Notes: generated by a model from the sequence alone, not told the origin. Positions 8,303 to 16,909 are shown, numbered from the stretch's first letter. The stretch is 64,000 bases of DNA from Streptomyces sp. NBC_01217 (GCF_035994185.1 NZ_CP108539.1:1-64000), one strand, 5' to 3'. Program-made: numbers and translations.

Positions 8303-9558
8303 CCGAGGTCCTTCCCCCCGGCGTCCTCGCCGAGATGATCACCGGCAAGCCACCGCGCCGGGACACGTTCGAGGGCTGGCAGCACTACCGAACCGGCCGC
8401 GGGCAGTTCGAGTCGGCGCCGAAGCTGACCTTCGCCCAGTGGCGGGCGCTGAGCCCGCACCGGCGGTCCCTCTACGACCTGCACCGCACAGCCACCCACG
8501 TGAACCTGCCGCTGCAGGAGACACCGATGTCGCTGAAGGTCGCCCGGCTCGTGAACCGGCGGATGCGCAACAACGCGCTCAAGCAGAAGCCCGCCACCCG
8601 GGCCGGGGTCATGGTCACCGGCTGGGGCTACCAGGGCAAGACCGAGACGGTCTGCGAGGTCGCCGCGTCCTTCGAGGACGCCTGGCTGGAGATGCACAAC
8701 CACCTCAACCCCGTGGCCGTCGACGGCACCTGGGACCTTCACGCCCCCGTCGCCTACGTCCAGACCCCGGTCACCGCGAAGCCGAAGAGCACGTGCCAGG
8801 CCGTCCTCGAATTCTTCGGCGCCCCGACAAAGAGCATGAACCTCCCCCAGCTCATCGCGCAGGTCGCCGAATCTCTTCACGACCACGGCGTCAAAGCCCT
8901 GATCCTGGACGACATCACTCGCCTGCGCATGCACCGCGCCGACGACCAGGACACCCTCGATCTGATCCGGGCCTTCATGAGCATGAACGTCACCCTCATC
9001 CTGATCGGCGTCGACATCCCCGGCTCCGGACTGCTGCGCGAAGCCCGCTGGGATGCCAAGACGCGGCAGTGGGTGATGCCGTCGTCCGAGCACGCCCGCG
9101 TTCACGGCTTCGAGACCACCCAGACCGAGCGCCGCTTCGACCTGGTCGAGCTCGACCGCTTCCGCTACAGCACCCCGGAGGAGATGGCGGCCTTCCGCGA
9201 TCACCTCGACGGGATGGAACAACAGCTACGGCTGCTCAAGGCCAAGCGGGGCATGCTCACCGCGGGCGGCATGCCCGAGTACCTCATGCGCCGCACCGGC
9301 GGCGTCGTTGGCCTCCTCGAACGGCTCATCGAGGACGGCGCCCAAGAAGCCATGGACAGCGGCAAGGAGCTGTTGGACGAGGTCCTCCTCGACGAGATCG
9401 TCATCAGCCTCGACGACCCCGGCCGCGATCCCGACGCCGGCGAAGTCCCGCCCGTCCCGGCGCCCGGACGGAGGACGAGCGCACGCTCCAAGCGCGGCCG
9501 ACCTGCCCGCAACACCGTCTTCGACGACCGTGGACCGCGATCGGTCACCCAGGGCTGA
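8299..9558 (+). CDS. TnsC/TniB-like AAA+ ATPase
   Basis: A 419-residue AAA+ regulator that links target selection to the transposase. Walker A is GWGYQGKT (residues 108-115) and Walker B is ALILDDI (D204, D205). The N-terminal ~95 residues carry the short helical segment found in transposon ATPases; the C-terminus (~385-419) is basic and disordered. It starts at GTG 8299 within the tnsB stop codon (GTGA overlap). It sits between tnsB and tniQ, as in other Tn7-like operons. Confidence 0.88.
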   Translation: MTEVLPPGVLAEMITGKPPRRDTFEGWQHYRTGRGQFESAPKLTFAQWRALSPHRRSLYDLHRTATHVNLPLQETPMSLKVARLVNRRMRNNALKQKPATRAGVMVTGWGYQGKTETVCEVAASFEDAWLEMHNHLNPVAVDGTWDLHAPVAYVQTPVTAKPKSTCQAVLEFFGAPTKSMNLPQLIAQVAESLHDHGVKALILDDITRLRMHRADDQDTLDLIRAFMSMNVTLILIGVDIPGSGLLREARWDAKTRQWVMPSSEHARVHGFETTQTERRFDLVELDRFRYSTPEEMAAFRDHLDGMEQQLRLLKAKRGMLTAGGMPEYLMRRTGGVVGLLERLIEDGAQEAMDSGKELLDEVLLDEIVISLDDPGRDPDAGEVPPVPAPGRRTSARSKRGRPARNTVFDDRGPRSVTQG

Positions 9559-9564
9559 GCCGCC

Positions 9565-11424
9565 ATGGACTTGCGTCCTCTTCCGCGAAGCCTGCTTCCC
9601 CTGCCCGACGAAAGCCTCCCCGGCCTCCTGCTCAGGCTGGCACACCGCCTGGATGTGTCTCCTGGGCGCCTGGCGGTCTCCACGGGCCTCGTCCAAGGCG
9701 GACCTCTCAAGACCACCCGGTCCACGACCAGCCATCTGCTGATGCTCACGCCGGACCACCTCGAGCCCTTCTCCCGGGCGCTGCGGCTGCCCGACCATCA
9801 CGTCGACCAGCTCACCCTCCGCCCGCTGGTCGGCCGACTGCCTGCCGTCGCCGATGCCCTGACCCGGCCCGGCAACCCCGCGCAACTGCGTCCACGCGGC
9901 TACTTCCCGCCCTGGATCCTGAGCGCCAGCACCCGCTTCTGCCCGCTCTGCCTGGCCGGTGATGGCAGCGAGATCCAGCAACGGCACGGCGGAGCCTGGA
10001 AGCTCCACTGGCGTCTCGGCGTCGTCTTCGCCTGCGTCGAACACCAGCTCTTTCTCCAGGAGGACTGTCCTTCCTGCCTCCGGCCGGCGCAAAGCGGGAA
10101 CCCCAGAGCCAGTCTCAGCCTCGTGCCCTCCGCCACGGTCGGCGGCCTTCACCCGACCCAGTGCCGAAACACCACCGGGGAGCACACATCAGCGCTCTGC
10201 GGCTCACGCCTGGACTGCCTGGATGCCGCCGCGGCGGGCCCTCCGAGTAGCCGCGTGCTCCAGCTGCAACGGACCATCCTGAACCTGCTCCACGACTCTC
10301 ACGACGCCGCCCAGGCGTTCACATCCTTCAGTGACCTGGCTGTCGTCGCCGCCGTCGTCACCGCGAGCTGGCCTGCGACGGCAACCGTCACGCCCGAGAC
10401 GCAACTGGCAGACGCCCTCGACGACTATGTGTCGGCGCTCCGCCGCACGGACGAGGAAGACGCGGCGCCGCGCATCACCGGTCTGTGGGCCGCGCCTCCC
10501 CGCACCGCCGCGGCGACCGCCGGCCTACTCGACATCGCAACGCGTCTGCTTGCTCTGCCGCCGGCCGCCCTGGAACAGGCTCTGGCTCTCATGCTGGCCA
10601 CCACCCCGGGCCCCCGCACAAGCGGATGGGGAAACACCTGGCGGCTGCTGCGCAGGCACGGATCTGCCCAACTGCAGAACCAAATCCGCAGAGCGCAGCC
10701 TGCCCGCCCCGGCCCGAGGGCCGGGCGCGCGATCGTGGCCTTCAAGGACCGCTACCAGCCCGAACACATCCCGCAATGGCTGCCGGATGCATGGTTCGCC
10801 CAGCTGTTCACCGCACCTTCGCGGCGCTCGCTCTGCGGCGCCTACGGGTTCCGCCGTTTCGCCGCGGTCCAGCTGGTGCAGATCAGCAACGGCATGACCC
10901 TGGAGGAAGCGGCCGCGTTCCTCGGAATCCCTGATCGCTGGCACCGCCGCGATGGAACGAGCCGCAAACTCAGCCGCTACGCTGGCCACTACCGCAGGCA
11001 GAGCCGGAAGAATCTCGAGACTGCATTCACGGCTCTCGCGCGGCACATCTCCGGACTCCCGGACCGCATCGACTACCGGGCACGCAGATTGCAGTACTAC
11101 GACTGGGCCCTCGATGCCGCGGACTGGGCGGAGATCGCCGTGGGCCTACCTCGGCGGAACCGAAATCGGCACCCGCTCTACTCCGACGACCTCCTCCGAC
11201 ACTCCGCCTCCGAGTTCATCTGGACCCGCATCACAGGCAGCGAATCGTGCCTGTTCCCCGGTGGCAACGCCCCGTTGCAGGACCCCGCAGACGAGTCTCG
11301 AGCGGTCCGAATCCGCGCCTTCCTCAGCGCACCGCCCCGCCACCTGCCCTTCTTCAGCGCATTCCGACAACGCCTGATCAGCTACTCCACCGCCCTCACC
11401 GCCTCGCCGGTCGCGAGCCCCTGA
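9565..11424 (+). CDS. TniQ-family target-selection protein
   Basis: A 619-residue TniQ/TnsD-like protein. The N-terminus opens with the family's 'PLPDESLPGLLLRLA' block, followed by zinc-binding pairs C126-x2-C129, C157-x2-H160 and C168-x2-C171. The C-terminal half (~400-520) has helix-turn-helix-like stretches, such as 'MTLEEAAAFLGIPDRW'. TniQ proteins recognise the target, alone or with a guide complex. This is the only one in the element, so it must choose the site alone. The large size resembles TnsD (site-specific) more than short TniQ. Confidence 0.85.
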   Translation: MDLRPLPRSLLPLPDESLPGLLLRLAHRLDVSPGRLAVSTGLVQGGPLKTTRSTTSHLLMLTPDHLEPFSRALRLPDHHVDQLTLRPLVGRLPAVADALTRPGNPAQLRPRGYFPPWILSASTRFCPLCLAGDGSEIQQRHGGAWKLHWRLGVVFACVEHQLFLQEDCPSCLRPAQSGNPRASLSLVPSATVGGLHPTQCRNTTGEHTSALCGSRLDCLDAAAAGPPSSRVLQLQRTILNLLHDSHDAAQAFTSFSDLAVVAAVVTASWPATATVTPETQLADALDDYVSALRRTDEEDAAPRITGLWAAPPRTAAATAGLLDIATRLLALPPAALEQALALMLATTPGPRTSGWGNTWRLLRRHGSAQLQNQIRRAQPARPGPRAGRAIVAFKDRYQPEHIPQWLPDAWFAQLFTAPSRRSLCGAYGFRRFAAVQLVQISNGMTLEEAAAFLGIPDRWHRRDGTSRKLSRYAGHYRRQSRKNLETAFTALARHISGLPDRIDYRARRLQYYDWALDAADWAEIAVGLPRRNRNRHPLYSDDLLRHSASEFIWTRITGSESCLFPGGNAPLQDPADESRAVRIRAFLSAPPRHLPFFSAFRQRLISYSTALTASPVASP

Positions 11425-11449
11425 ACGGCCCCACCCCACGACCCCGAGT

Positions 11450-11494
11450 GGCCATCAATCGCTCAACGTCGTGGCCAATTACGGCGCAACATCA
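11450..11494 (-). repeat. Two internal TnsB-type sites at right end
   Basis: Read inward, 11450-11470 and 11473-11494 each begin GGCCA and end CAACGTC or CAACATCA, like the terminal repeat at 11526-11549. Such tandem sites are the expected TnsB binding array. No equally clear second site is seen at the left end, giving the end asymmetry that is normal for Tn7. Confidence 0.65.
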
Positions 11495-11525
11495 AGCGCT
11501 GACCTCATGCTCTTCCATGCACGCT

Positions 11526-11549
11526 GGCCAACTACCGGGCAACGTCACA
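11526..11549 (-). repeat. Right terminal inverted repeat of Tn7-like element
   Basis: The right end runs from GGCCAACTACC to ...AACGTCACA; inverted it reads TGTGACGTTG...TGGCC and matches the left repeat at 21 of 24 positions. Confidence 0.85.
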
Positions 11550-11554
11550 CGTGT
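11550..11554 (+). repeat. Right target-site duplication (CGTGT)
   Basis: Exact copy of 5087-5091, abutting the right inverted repeat. Confidence 0.85.
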
Positions 11555-11582
11555 GCTGAGTTGACCATGGGGGCGAGCGTTG

Positions 11583-12446
11583 GTGCCTGAGATCGACGAG
11601 TTACGAACGGCGGTTCAGGAGCTGGAGCGAGAGGTTGCCTGGAAGCGGAGACGTGCTCGTCTTCTGGCCACGTCTCTGCTCGTCACCCTGGCGAGCATCC
11701 CCTCGCTCATCGCGTGGAACGTCGTGTTCGCCGATGTCCATGCCGCGCTTGTGGCCGGCAGAGGTTTCCTCGTCACTGCGCTGGTCGTCGGCGGCCTCAC
11801 GCTCGCAGTGATCTGTATGGATCACCTCATCCGGGCTGATCCGCTCGGTTTTCGCGCTGTGCAGCACATACCACCGGACCGCTACGAGCACAGCCTGGCG
11901 CGACTACGGGACAGCCTCGCTACCAAGCGCGAAGAACTACGCAGGGAGGGCCTGCGGGCACATCCACCGCTGACGGAGCGTCGCAGCATGTACCGCGAGG
12001 ACACGGCCGAGGTCATTGCCCAGTACGGACGGGAGAGCCGCCACTACCGCCGCGTCCATAACAGCTTGCAGTCCCTGATCATGATCGGATCGACCGCGGT
12101 GACTACGATCGCCGCCCTCAGCCAGCAGGACTGGAACTGGCAGACTCTGTCCGTCGTGGTTCTGGGGTTCAGCATCACCCTCGCGTCCGCGTTCACGGGC
12201 TACTACAAGTACCGGGAGCGCAGCTACTTCCTGCGGCAGACAGCTGACGCCATCGAGGAGGAGCTGAATGCCGTGATGCTTGGCATCGGTGACTACAGCC
12301 AGTTCACCGAGGAGCAAGAGGGCGAGGCCCTCGCCAAGTTCACCCAGCGCGTCGAGGCACTTCGTAACGAGCAACGGCGTCGTGAGCAGCAGCTGGACCA
12401 GCCTGCCGAACAAGCCGGCCCGGTCGCGCCCCCGCCGGCTGTGTGA
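11583..12446 (+). CDS. DUF4231/SLATT-like membrane protein
   Basis: About 287 residues. A charged N-terminal helix (~5-28), two transmembrane helices (~30-50 and ~62-82), a charged loop, then the typical 'YRRVHNSLQSLIMIGSTAV' block (~157-175) opening another membrane pair (to ~210), and a 'YKYRERSYFLRQTADAIEE' cytoplasmic helix. This layout fits the DUF4231/SLATT-type membrane proteins, which have been proposed as pore-forming effectors in conflict systems. GTG 11583 or the TTG just before it is the start. The Tn7-like element ends 33 bp upstream, so any older promoter was separated from it. Confidence 0.7.
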   Translation: MPEIDELRTAVQELEREVAWKRRRARLLATSLLVTLASIPSLIAWNVVFADVHAALVAGRGFLVTALVVGGLTLAVICMDHLIRADPLGFRAVQHIPPDRYEHSLARLRDSLATKREELRREGLRAHPPLTERRSMYREDTAEVIAQYGRESRHYRRVHNSLQSLIMIGSTAVTTIAALSQQDWNWQTLSVVVLGFSITLASAFTGYYKYRERSYFLRQTADAIEEELNAVMLGIGDYSQFTEEQEGEALAKFTQRVEALRNEQRRREQQLDQPAEQAGPVAPPPAV

Positions 12447-12506
12447 CCGGCAGTCGTCCCGGAGTGAGTCTGAGGACGGTTCGGCCCTCTGCCACACGCC
12501 ACCGAG

Positions 12507-12986
12507 TCAGCCGGCGGAAGCCTGCCGCTCAGCCAGCGCCTTCTTGGCCTGCTGCAAGTCCTCCCAAGTCGCGGCGCGCAGCGCCTCCATCCGGATGAGC
12601 GCCTTCGTGGTGTCGGCCGGCTTCATCGCGCTGCCGGCGAATTCCAGCAGCACCTGCACCGTCATCTGGTTCTTCCAGTGCCGCAGTTCCGCCTCGTTCA
12701 CGAGCTCCGGGCCGCCGGTCATCATCAGGTCCAGGCGCCCTTGCGCCCGCCACGCCCGCCGTCGACGCCACCCGCCCCCGCCCGGCCGGCTCAAGTCCCG
12801 CACCTTGCGGATCTGGCCCACCATGGCCTGGATCTGCGTCTCCTGCCCGGGCGTCCACTCCTGCCCGTGCAGCGCTTGCACGGCCGCCTGGGCGGCCTGG
12901 GCGCCATCGCCCACCCCGTCGCCGCTCAGCTGCTCCACGGCCTTCCTGAGCGATTCCCCGGCGGCCTTTTCGTCGTACTTGGACAC
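12507..12986 (-). CDS. Hypothetical helical protein, 159 aa
   Basis: Start GTG 12986 is preceded by GAAGGAGAG, a good ribosome site; a longer open frame upstream has no coding features. The protein is mostly helical, with a basic Gly/Arg-rich insert in the middle (~70-82, GGGGWRRRRAWR) that could contact nucleic acid. No family recognised. It lies downstream of and on the same strand as the 364-residue gene at 13068, about 80 bp away, so the two may be one operon. Confidence 0.6.
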   Translation of the reverse strand: MSKYDEKAAGESLRKAVEQLSGDGVGDGAQAAQAAVQALHGQEWTPGQETQIQAMVGQIRKVRDLSRPGGGGWRRRRAWRAQGRLDLMMTGGPELVNEAELRHWKNQMTVQVLLEFAGSAMKPADTTKALIRMEALRAATWEDLQQAKKALAERQASAG

Positions 12987-13067
12987 GCTCTCTCCTTCTC
13001 TGCCTCTGTCACGCGCAGCATGCCGGGGCCCGGTCCAGCCCAGGTGGTCCGGGCCCATGCGCTCGGG

Positions 13068-14162
13068 TCATGCGCCGCCAACGTGGGACGTGGGCTGCGG
13101 AACCGGGGGAAGGCTGTCCAGTACGCCTTGAAGCAGCACGTTGATGTACGTGCGAGGCGGCAGGTCGTCCATGTTGAGGCGGCTGGGCTTGGTGCTCATC
13201 GGTCGGTGCAGGGCGTCATCGCCGCTGTTGCGGAAGGCGGTGAGCTTCTTGATGTATGCCTTGTCGGTCTGGCCGAATGGCACGTTGGCTACCACCTGGT
13301 CGAACGTGCGGTGCCCGAAGGCGGGCGGGACATGGTCGAGGATGGCGCGCAGCAGCATCTGGCAGGCGTAGGTGTGCCGATCGGCGTGGTTGGCATTGAG
13401 CTCGCCCACCAGGGCGAGCAGCTTGTCGCGCTGGAGAGTGGTGTCCTTGGCTTCCAGGGCGGCGATCAGAGCTTCGTCGACGTAGGGGCCTGGGGCGGCG
13501 CTTGTCGCCGGGGCCGGCATGACGGGGGCAGCGCCCGGGATTTCGCTCGCCTGAGCGGTGATGAGGCGGGCGGTGGTCTGGACGTAAGTGTGGAGGGTCT
13601 TGGCCTCCTTGTACTGGCGGATCTCCCGGCGCAGCTCACGCCACCAGGTGCCTTCCGCCGCGGCGCCGCCACTGGAGCCGCCCCACGTCGCCGGTTCCAG
13701 CGCCAGGACGCCCGGGAGCCTGGCCACGAAGCGCTTGGGGAGCCCTGGGAGTTCCCGCTCGATGTCGGCGAGGGTGAACCGCGGCCTGGTGGCTTCCTGC
13801 GTCGAGATGGATGCGCTGCGCTGCATTCCGATCAACGTGTGGAGGACCCGCAGGAAGGGGTCGCCCACATACGGCTCGAGTTCGGGCAGGTGCAGGCAGG
13901 CCGCAATGGTGAGCGCCGGGCGGTCCTCATCGGCGATGTAGGAACCGTTATGCGAGGTGAGCCCGTAGGAGGGCCCGAAGTGGCCGGGGGACCCGACGCG
14001 GGGCAGAGAGCGGATCAGCGTCCCCGCGTCGAGGCCGTAGTTGTCCAGGGTGTCGACGGTGAAGGACCAGACGGGCCACACGTCTTCCATGAGGTACTGC
14101 TGCGCCATGGTGCTCAGGAGCGTCGTCTGCTCCTGGGAGAGCTTGGCCGTCAGGTCGTTCAA
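13068..14162 (-). CDS. Hypothetical protein, 364 aa
   Basis: Start TTG 14162 has AAGGA seven bases upstream. The N-terminal half (~1-150) is a mixed helix/strand domain (MNDLTAKLSQEQTTLLSTM...), then a low-complexity Gly/Ala linker (~165), a helix, a Pro/Ala linker (~225-240) and a helical C-terminal domain (~245-345) ending 'PRTYINVLLQGVLDSLPP'. I do not recognise it. Two-domain architecture with linkers and an accessory setting fit a conflict or signalling protein, but nothing specific is shown. Confidence 0.65.
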   Translation of the reverse strand: MNDLTAKLSQEQTTLLSTMAQQYLMEDVWPVWSFTVDTLDNYGLDAGTLIRSLPRVGSPGHFGPSYGLTSHNGSYIADEDRPALTIAACLHLPELEPYVGDPFLRVLHTLIGMQRSASISTQEATRPRFTLADIERELPGLPKRFVARLPGVLALEPATWGGSSGGAAAEGTWWRELRREIRQYKEAKTLHTYVQTTARLITAQASEIPGAAPVMPAPATSAAPGPYVDEALIAALEAKDTTLQRDKLLALVGELNANHADRHTYACQMLLRAILDHVPPAFGHRTFDQVVANVPFGQTDKAYIKKLTAFRNSGDDALHRPMSTKPSRLNMDDLPPRTYINVLLQGVLDSLPPVPQPTSHVGGA

Positions 14163-14255
14163 GGGTTCGTCCTTCCACGCGGCGCGGTCGCGCCCCGTTC
14201 ACTGGCTAAGGCAACACGGAGACAGGGCGTGTTGTACAGCGTCTTTGGAACACGA

Positions 14256-14285
14256 GCGGGCCCGAACCAATTGGTCCGGGCCCGC
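14256..14285. terminator. Strong hairpin terminator
   Basis: GCGGGCCCGAACCAA is followed directly by its near-perfect inverse (one mismatch). It lies 17 bp downstream of the tpg remnant stop on the minus strand, so it is probably that gene's old terminator. The hairpin resembles the one at 45993. Confidence 0.7.
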
Positions 14286-14302
14286 GGGCTGTTCAGGTGC
14301 GT

Positions 14303-14365
14303 CTACAGGTCGAACTCGAGGGGCTCGATGTCCGTGAAATGGAACCACACGTGGTCGACGGTTCT
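14303..14365 (-). pseudogene. Remnant of a third tpg gene (C-terminal end)
   Basis: On the minus strand this reads ...VDHVWFHFTDIEPLEFDL then stop. The Tpg of 38134 ends VRFTDVEHLEFDL, so this is the C-terminal signature of a terminal-protein gene. The rest of the gene is not found upstream, where the frame continues into unrelated sequence. A terminator follows immediately. It shows that another telomere-protein locus once stood here. Confidence 0.7.
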
Positions 14366-14550
14366 ATCTGGCTGCTCGGTCCCGATCGCTGAGTGGCCCC
14401 GCCGTCTGGGCTGGGGTGTCGTCGGTGGGCCGGTACAGGGGGCAGGCTCACCGCATCTTCAGTACTCCCTGCGGCTTCTGTCTTCCTTCTCAGAGGTGCT
14501 GCTGGATCCATACGACGGTGAGGCCGCCGGCGCCGGTGCCGAAGCCGTAG

Positions 14551-14805
14551 CAGAGGCCGCGCAGAGGAGTCCGGTGGCGGTGCGGCGGCGGGCGGCACAA
14601 GAGCGGGCCCCGGACCACCGTACGGACGAACCGGGTCCGGCACGAGGAGCCCCGCAGCGCATGGTGGTGCGCCCTCCAGGCCCACCCTCCGAGTAGCACC
14701 GCGAAGCTCGACGCGAAGACACTCTTCGACCTGGTGAAGCTCTCCTTCGGGGTGGTCACCGGGGCCGGAGCACTCGTTGCCCTGGTCGTCGCCTACCGCT
14801 GTTGA
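14551..14805 (+). pseudogene. N-terminal fragment of a membrane-anchored (pentapeptide-repeat-type) protein
   Basis: The frame ends in 'KLDAKTLFDLVKLSFGVVT' plus a hydrophobic helix (GAGALVALVVAYR), then a premature TGA. That membrane-anchor segment is, from memory, the start of Streptomyces pentapeptide-repeat proteins (FDL.KL.FGVVAGAGALVALVVAYRRQR). The frame has no good start codon after the TAG at 14548, and no repeat domain follows, so I read it as a relic. Confidence 0.5.
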
Positions 14806-14814
14806 GAGCGGGCT

Positions 14815-15735
14815 CTACAGCCAGGCCTCGCTATTGGGATTCCAAGTGCCCTGAGCAGTGCCGCTCAGAAGAGGGTTGACGAAAACGGATGCGACCTCGG
14901 CCGCTTCGGGAAAGGTCGCACAGCCGTTCAGTCCCACTACCAACTTGGCCTGTCCTGGGTAGCCCTCGTGCCAGTCAGGTCCGGGGGTCTGGAAGGCATC
15001 GGGCAGGGCCAGGTGTGTGCCGCTGGCGCGGCGTCGTTCGGCCTCGCGGTCCAGCGCCCGGAGCGCGGCTTGACCTGGGACAGCTTCTTGCTGGCTGATG
15101 AGGAGAAGGTCCGCAAGGTCGCGGTAGCGGCTGGATCCGTGCTGGCCGTTGTCACCGTGCCGTTCGTACATGGCGCAGATCTTGTCGGCGACGTGGTCGA
15201 CGACCGGATACAGGCGGACCTCGGGCCAGTCGACGGGCCATTCCAGATCGACAGCGGACTTGAGGGTGCGGACCTCGGGGTCGCCGGTGAGCGGGCGTCC
15301 GACGACGAGGTCGACCTTGATGGTCGCTACCTCGGCGGTACCGAGGTACACCTTGAAGTATTGAGCTCCGCCCCGCCCCTCTTCGGTGGCGTCGGTGTAC
15401 TTGGTGGGTGCGTAGCGAAGGAAGTCGTTGAGGTCGAAGGTGGCAGCGTCGATGACCAGCTGCCGGACTTCGTCAGCGGTGAGGTCAAGGGCGGTGCTCT
15501 GGAGGTCGATGTCCTGGCTGAGGCGGGCCGCACCTCGATAGCGGACGAGGAGGGCCTGGCCGCCCTTGATGAGCCAGCCGCCCGGGTCCTTGCTGAAGAC
15601 GCGGGCGGCAAGCCGGTTGAAGTAGAAGATCTTCATGAGGTCGCCCACGCTCATGCCCGTCTGCTTGGACATCTTTCGTGCCGACTGATTCAGAGCAGCT
15701 CTGAAGGCCGTAGCACTGGCGTAGGTTTTCCCCAA
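14815..15735 (-). CDS. AbiEii-type nucleotidyltransferase toxin
   Basis: A 306-residue nucleotidyltransferase-like protein. The core is 'GGWLIKGGQALLVRYRG' with the downstream 'LSQDIDL' (acidic pair D-x-D) at residues ~52-78, then 'TIKVDLVVGR' (third acidic residue, ~140) and the lysine/Asp motif 'PVVDHVADKICAMYER', all as in AbiEii/MenT-type toxins, which modify tRNA or other targets and stop growth. Length is typical (~300). The start is TTG 15735. It follows the AbiEi-type antitoxin gene by 37 bp on the same strand, the standard antitoxin-toxin order. Confidence 0.85.
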   Translation of the reverse strand: MGKTYASATAFRAALNQSARKMSKQTGMSVGDLMKIFYFNRLAARVFSKDPGGWLIKGGQALLVRYRGAARLSQDIDLQSTALDLTADEVRQLVIDAATFDLNDFLRYAPTKYTDATEEGRGGAQYFKVYLGTAEVATIKVDLVVGRPLTGDPEVRTLKSAVDLEWPVDWPEVRLYPVVDHVADKICAMYERHGDNGQHGSSRYRDLADLLLISQQEAVPGQAALRALDREAERRRASGTHLALPDAFQTPGPDWHEGYPGQAKLVVGLNGCATFPEAAEVASVFVNPLLSGTAQGTWNPNSEAWL

Positions 15736-15772
15736 GTGGACTGCCCCCAGAAGTCAGTTGGAACAACTGATC

Positions 15773-16876
15773 CTACGCGGAGTCCTGTTTGCCGCTCATG
15801 CCTTTTTGAACATCTTCGGAAGCGCCCTGAGCTGGTTGGTCTGGCGGGCTCTCTCGGGCTGCACGATCGTTCGACGCACGTGCCTGCTCGATTGCCTGGC
15901 GAACCCTAGCGGCCGCGGCATTGGGGGCGTTCAGCCGCTCGATGGCGCGCCAGGAAGACGGCTGGGGCGCCGCGATCTGCTCACGGATCCGCCGCAGAGC
16001 CTCCTCCAGGCCAGCATTCGGCACCACCACCTGCTCACGGATCCGCCGCAGAGCCTCCTCCAGGCCAGCATTCGGCACCACCACCTGCTCATGGAGGACC
16101 CGCTGAACGGCCTGCCGAATCGCCTGGTCGGCAGTTAGATCCGGTCCGGCGGCGCTCTGGGCCATCAGCTCGATGGCGGTGGTGAACCCTTCCTCGCTGG
16201 CTCTGGCGACTTCCTGGGATCGCAGGCGTGCGCCGGCCTGGCTGACCAGGTGCTCGATGAGTTCGCCGCCTGTAGCCCGGGTGGGGAGGCCATAGGCGCG
16301 GGTGAAAGGCCGGACAGCTTCCTGCAGGTCTTCGATCGCGACGAGGTCGAGACGTTCCGCGTCGGCGATGACGCCGCCGACGTGACCGCCGTCAGTCTTG
16401 CTACGGAGCAGATCGAGGATGGTGCGCCGGGCGGTGGTGACCGGCAGCCCCTGAACGAGCGTGATGTCGGCCGACTCTAGCTGCGCTGTACGCAGGCGGA
16501 CAAAGGGGTCAGTGGTCGTGCGGCGTCGGGGCACGCTGATCTCGGCCTTCGGGGCCGGGATATCTCCCAGACCGTGCAGCTGGCATGCGGAGGCATGGGA
16601 AACGACACCGGAATCCTCACCTCCCAGAGATCGTTCCGAGGCGAAGACAGCGGGTTGCAGGCGCAGCCAGGCCACCTTGATCTCAAGGTGCGGGGGGAAT
16701 CCGGCCGCTTGCAGGAGGTAGACACCCCTGCCGACGTTCTCGAGCAGTCCGGCCTCGGCCAGACGCAGGAGCTGTACGGCATTCAGACCGATCCGCTTCG
16801 CCTGGGCAGCGGTGATCAGACCCCATTGGTCCGCAGCGTATTCGGCGATGCGCCTGAGCTGCTCCCCACGATCCAT
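15773..16876 (-). CDS. AbiEi-type antitoxin and autorepressor
   Basis: A 367-residue protein with an N-terminal winged helix ('AADQWGLITAAQAKRIGL', residues ~12-60), the AbiEi domain 'VSHASACQLHGLGDIP' (~92-107), 'PVTTARRTILDLL' (~148-160), and a long helical C-terminus. AbiEi proteins repress their own promoter and silence the toxin. ATG 16876 fits the family start. Unusual: residues ~266-301 contain an exact 18-residue tandem repeat (EQVVVPNAGLEEALRRIR twice). The inverted repeat at 16910-16945 lies just upstream as operator. Confidence 0.85.
   Translation of the reverse strand: MDRGEQLRRIAEYAADQWGLITAAQAKRIGLNAVQLLRLAEAGLLENVGRGVYLLQAAGFPPHLEIKVAWLRLQPAVFASERSLGGEDSGVVSHASACQLHGLGDIPAPKAEISVPRRRTTTDPFVRLRTAQLESADITLVQGLPVTTARRTILDLLRSKTDGGHVGGVIADAERLDLVAIEDLQEAVRPFTRAYGLPTRATGGELIEHLVSQAGARLRSQEVARASEEGFTTAIELMAQSAAGPDLTADQAIRQAVQRVLHEQVVVPNAGLEEALRRIREQVVVPNAGLEEALRRIREQIAAPQPSSWRAIERLNAPNAAAARVRQAIEQARASNDRAARESPPDQPAQGASEDVQKGMSGKQDSA
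15977..16084 (-). repeat. Exact 54-bp tandem duplication inside the AbiEi gene
   Basis: 15977-16030 and 16031-16084 are identical, and the start of a third unit follows. Being a multiple of three it keeps the frame and duplicates 18 residues (VVVPNAGLEEALRRIREQ). Perfect identity indicates a recent slippage event. Confidence 0.9.
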
Positions 16877-16909
16877 GCAGCCATAGTTACACAATCATTC
16901 GCATCTTTG

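Larger units (their letters stand above)
5092..11549 (+). mobile_element. Complete Tn7-like transposon (tnsA-tnsB-tnsC-tniQ), no cargo
   Basis: A 6458-bp element bounded by 24-bp inverted repeats (5092-5115 and 11526-11549) and by the 5-bp duplication CGTGT (5087-5091, 11550-11554). It carries four overlapping or closely spaced genes: TnsA-like nuclease, TnsB-like DDE transposase, TnsC/TniB-like ATPase and one TniQ. The right end holds two further inward sites of the same kind. All catalytic motifs look intact, so it may be active. No passenger genes exist: coding starts 57 bp after the left repeat and ends 101 bp before the right one. It split the short gap between tpg (4424) and the DUF4231 gene (11583). 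Confidence 0.9.

Noticed and set aside
11583..12446. DUF4231 gene as passenger of the Tn7-like element
   Set aside because: It lies outside the right inverted repeat and the 5-bp duplication.
12678..14696. Long plus-strand open frame (672 aa) across this region
   Set aside because: It is antisense to two minus-strand genes, has no ribosome site, and its composition is that of a GC-rich shadow frame.
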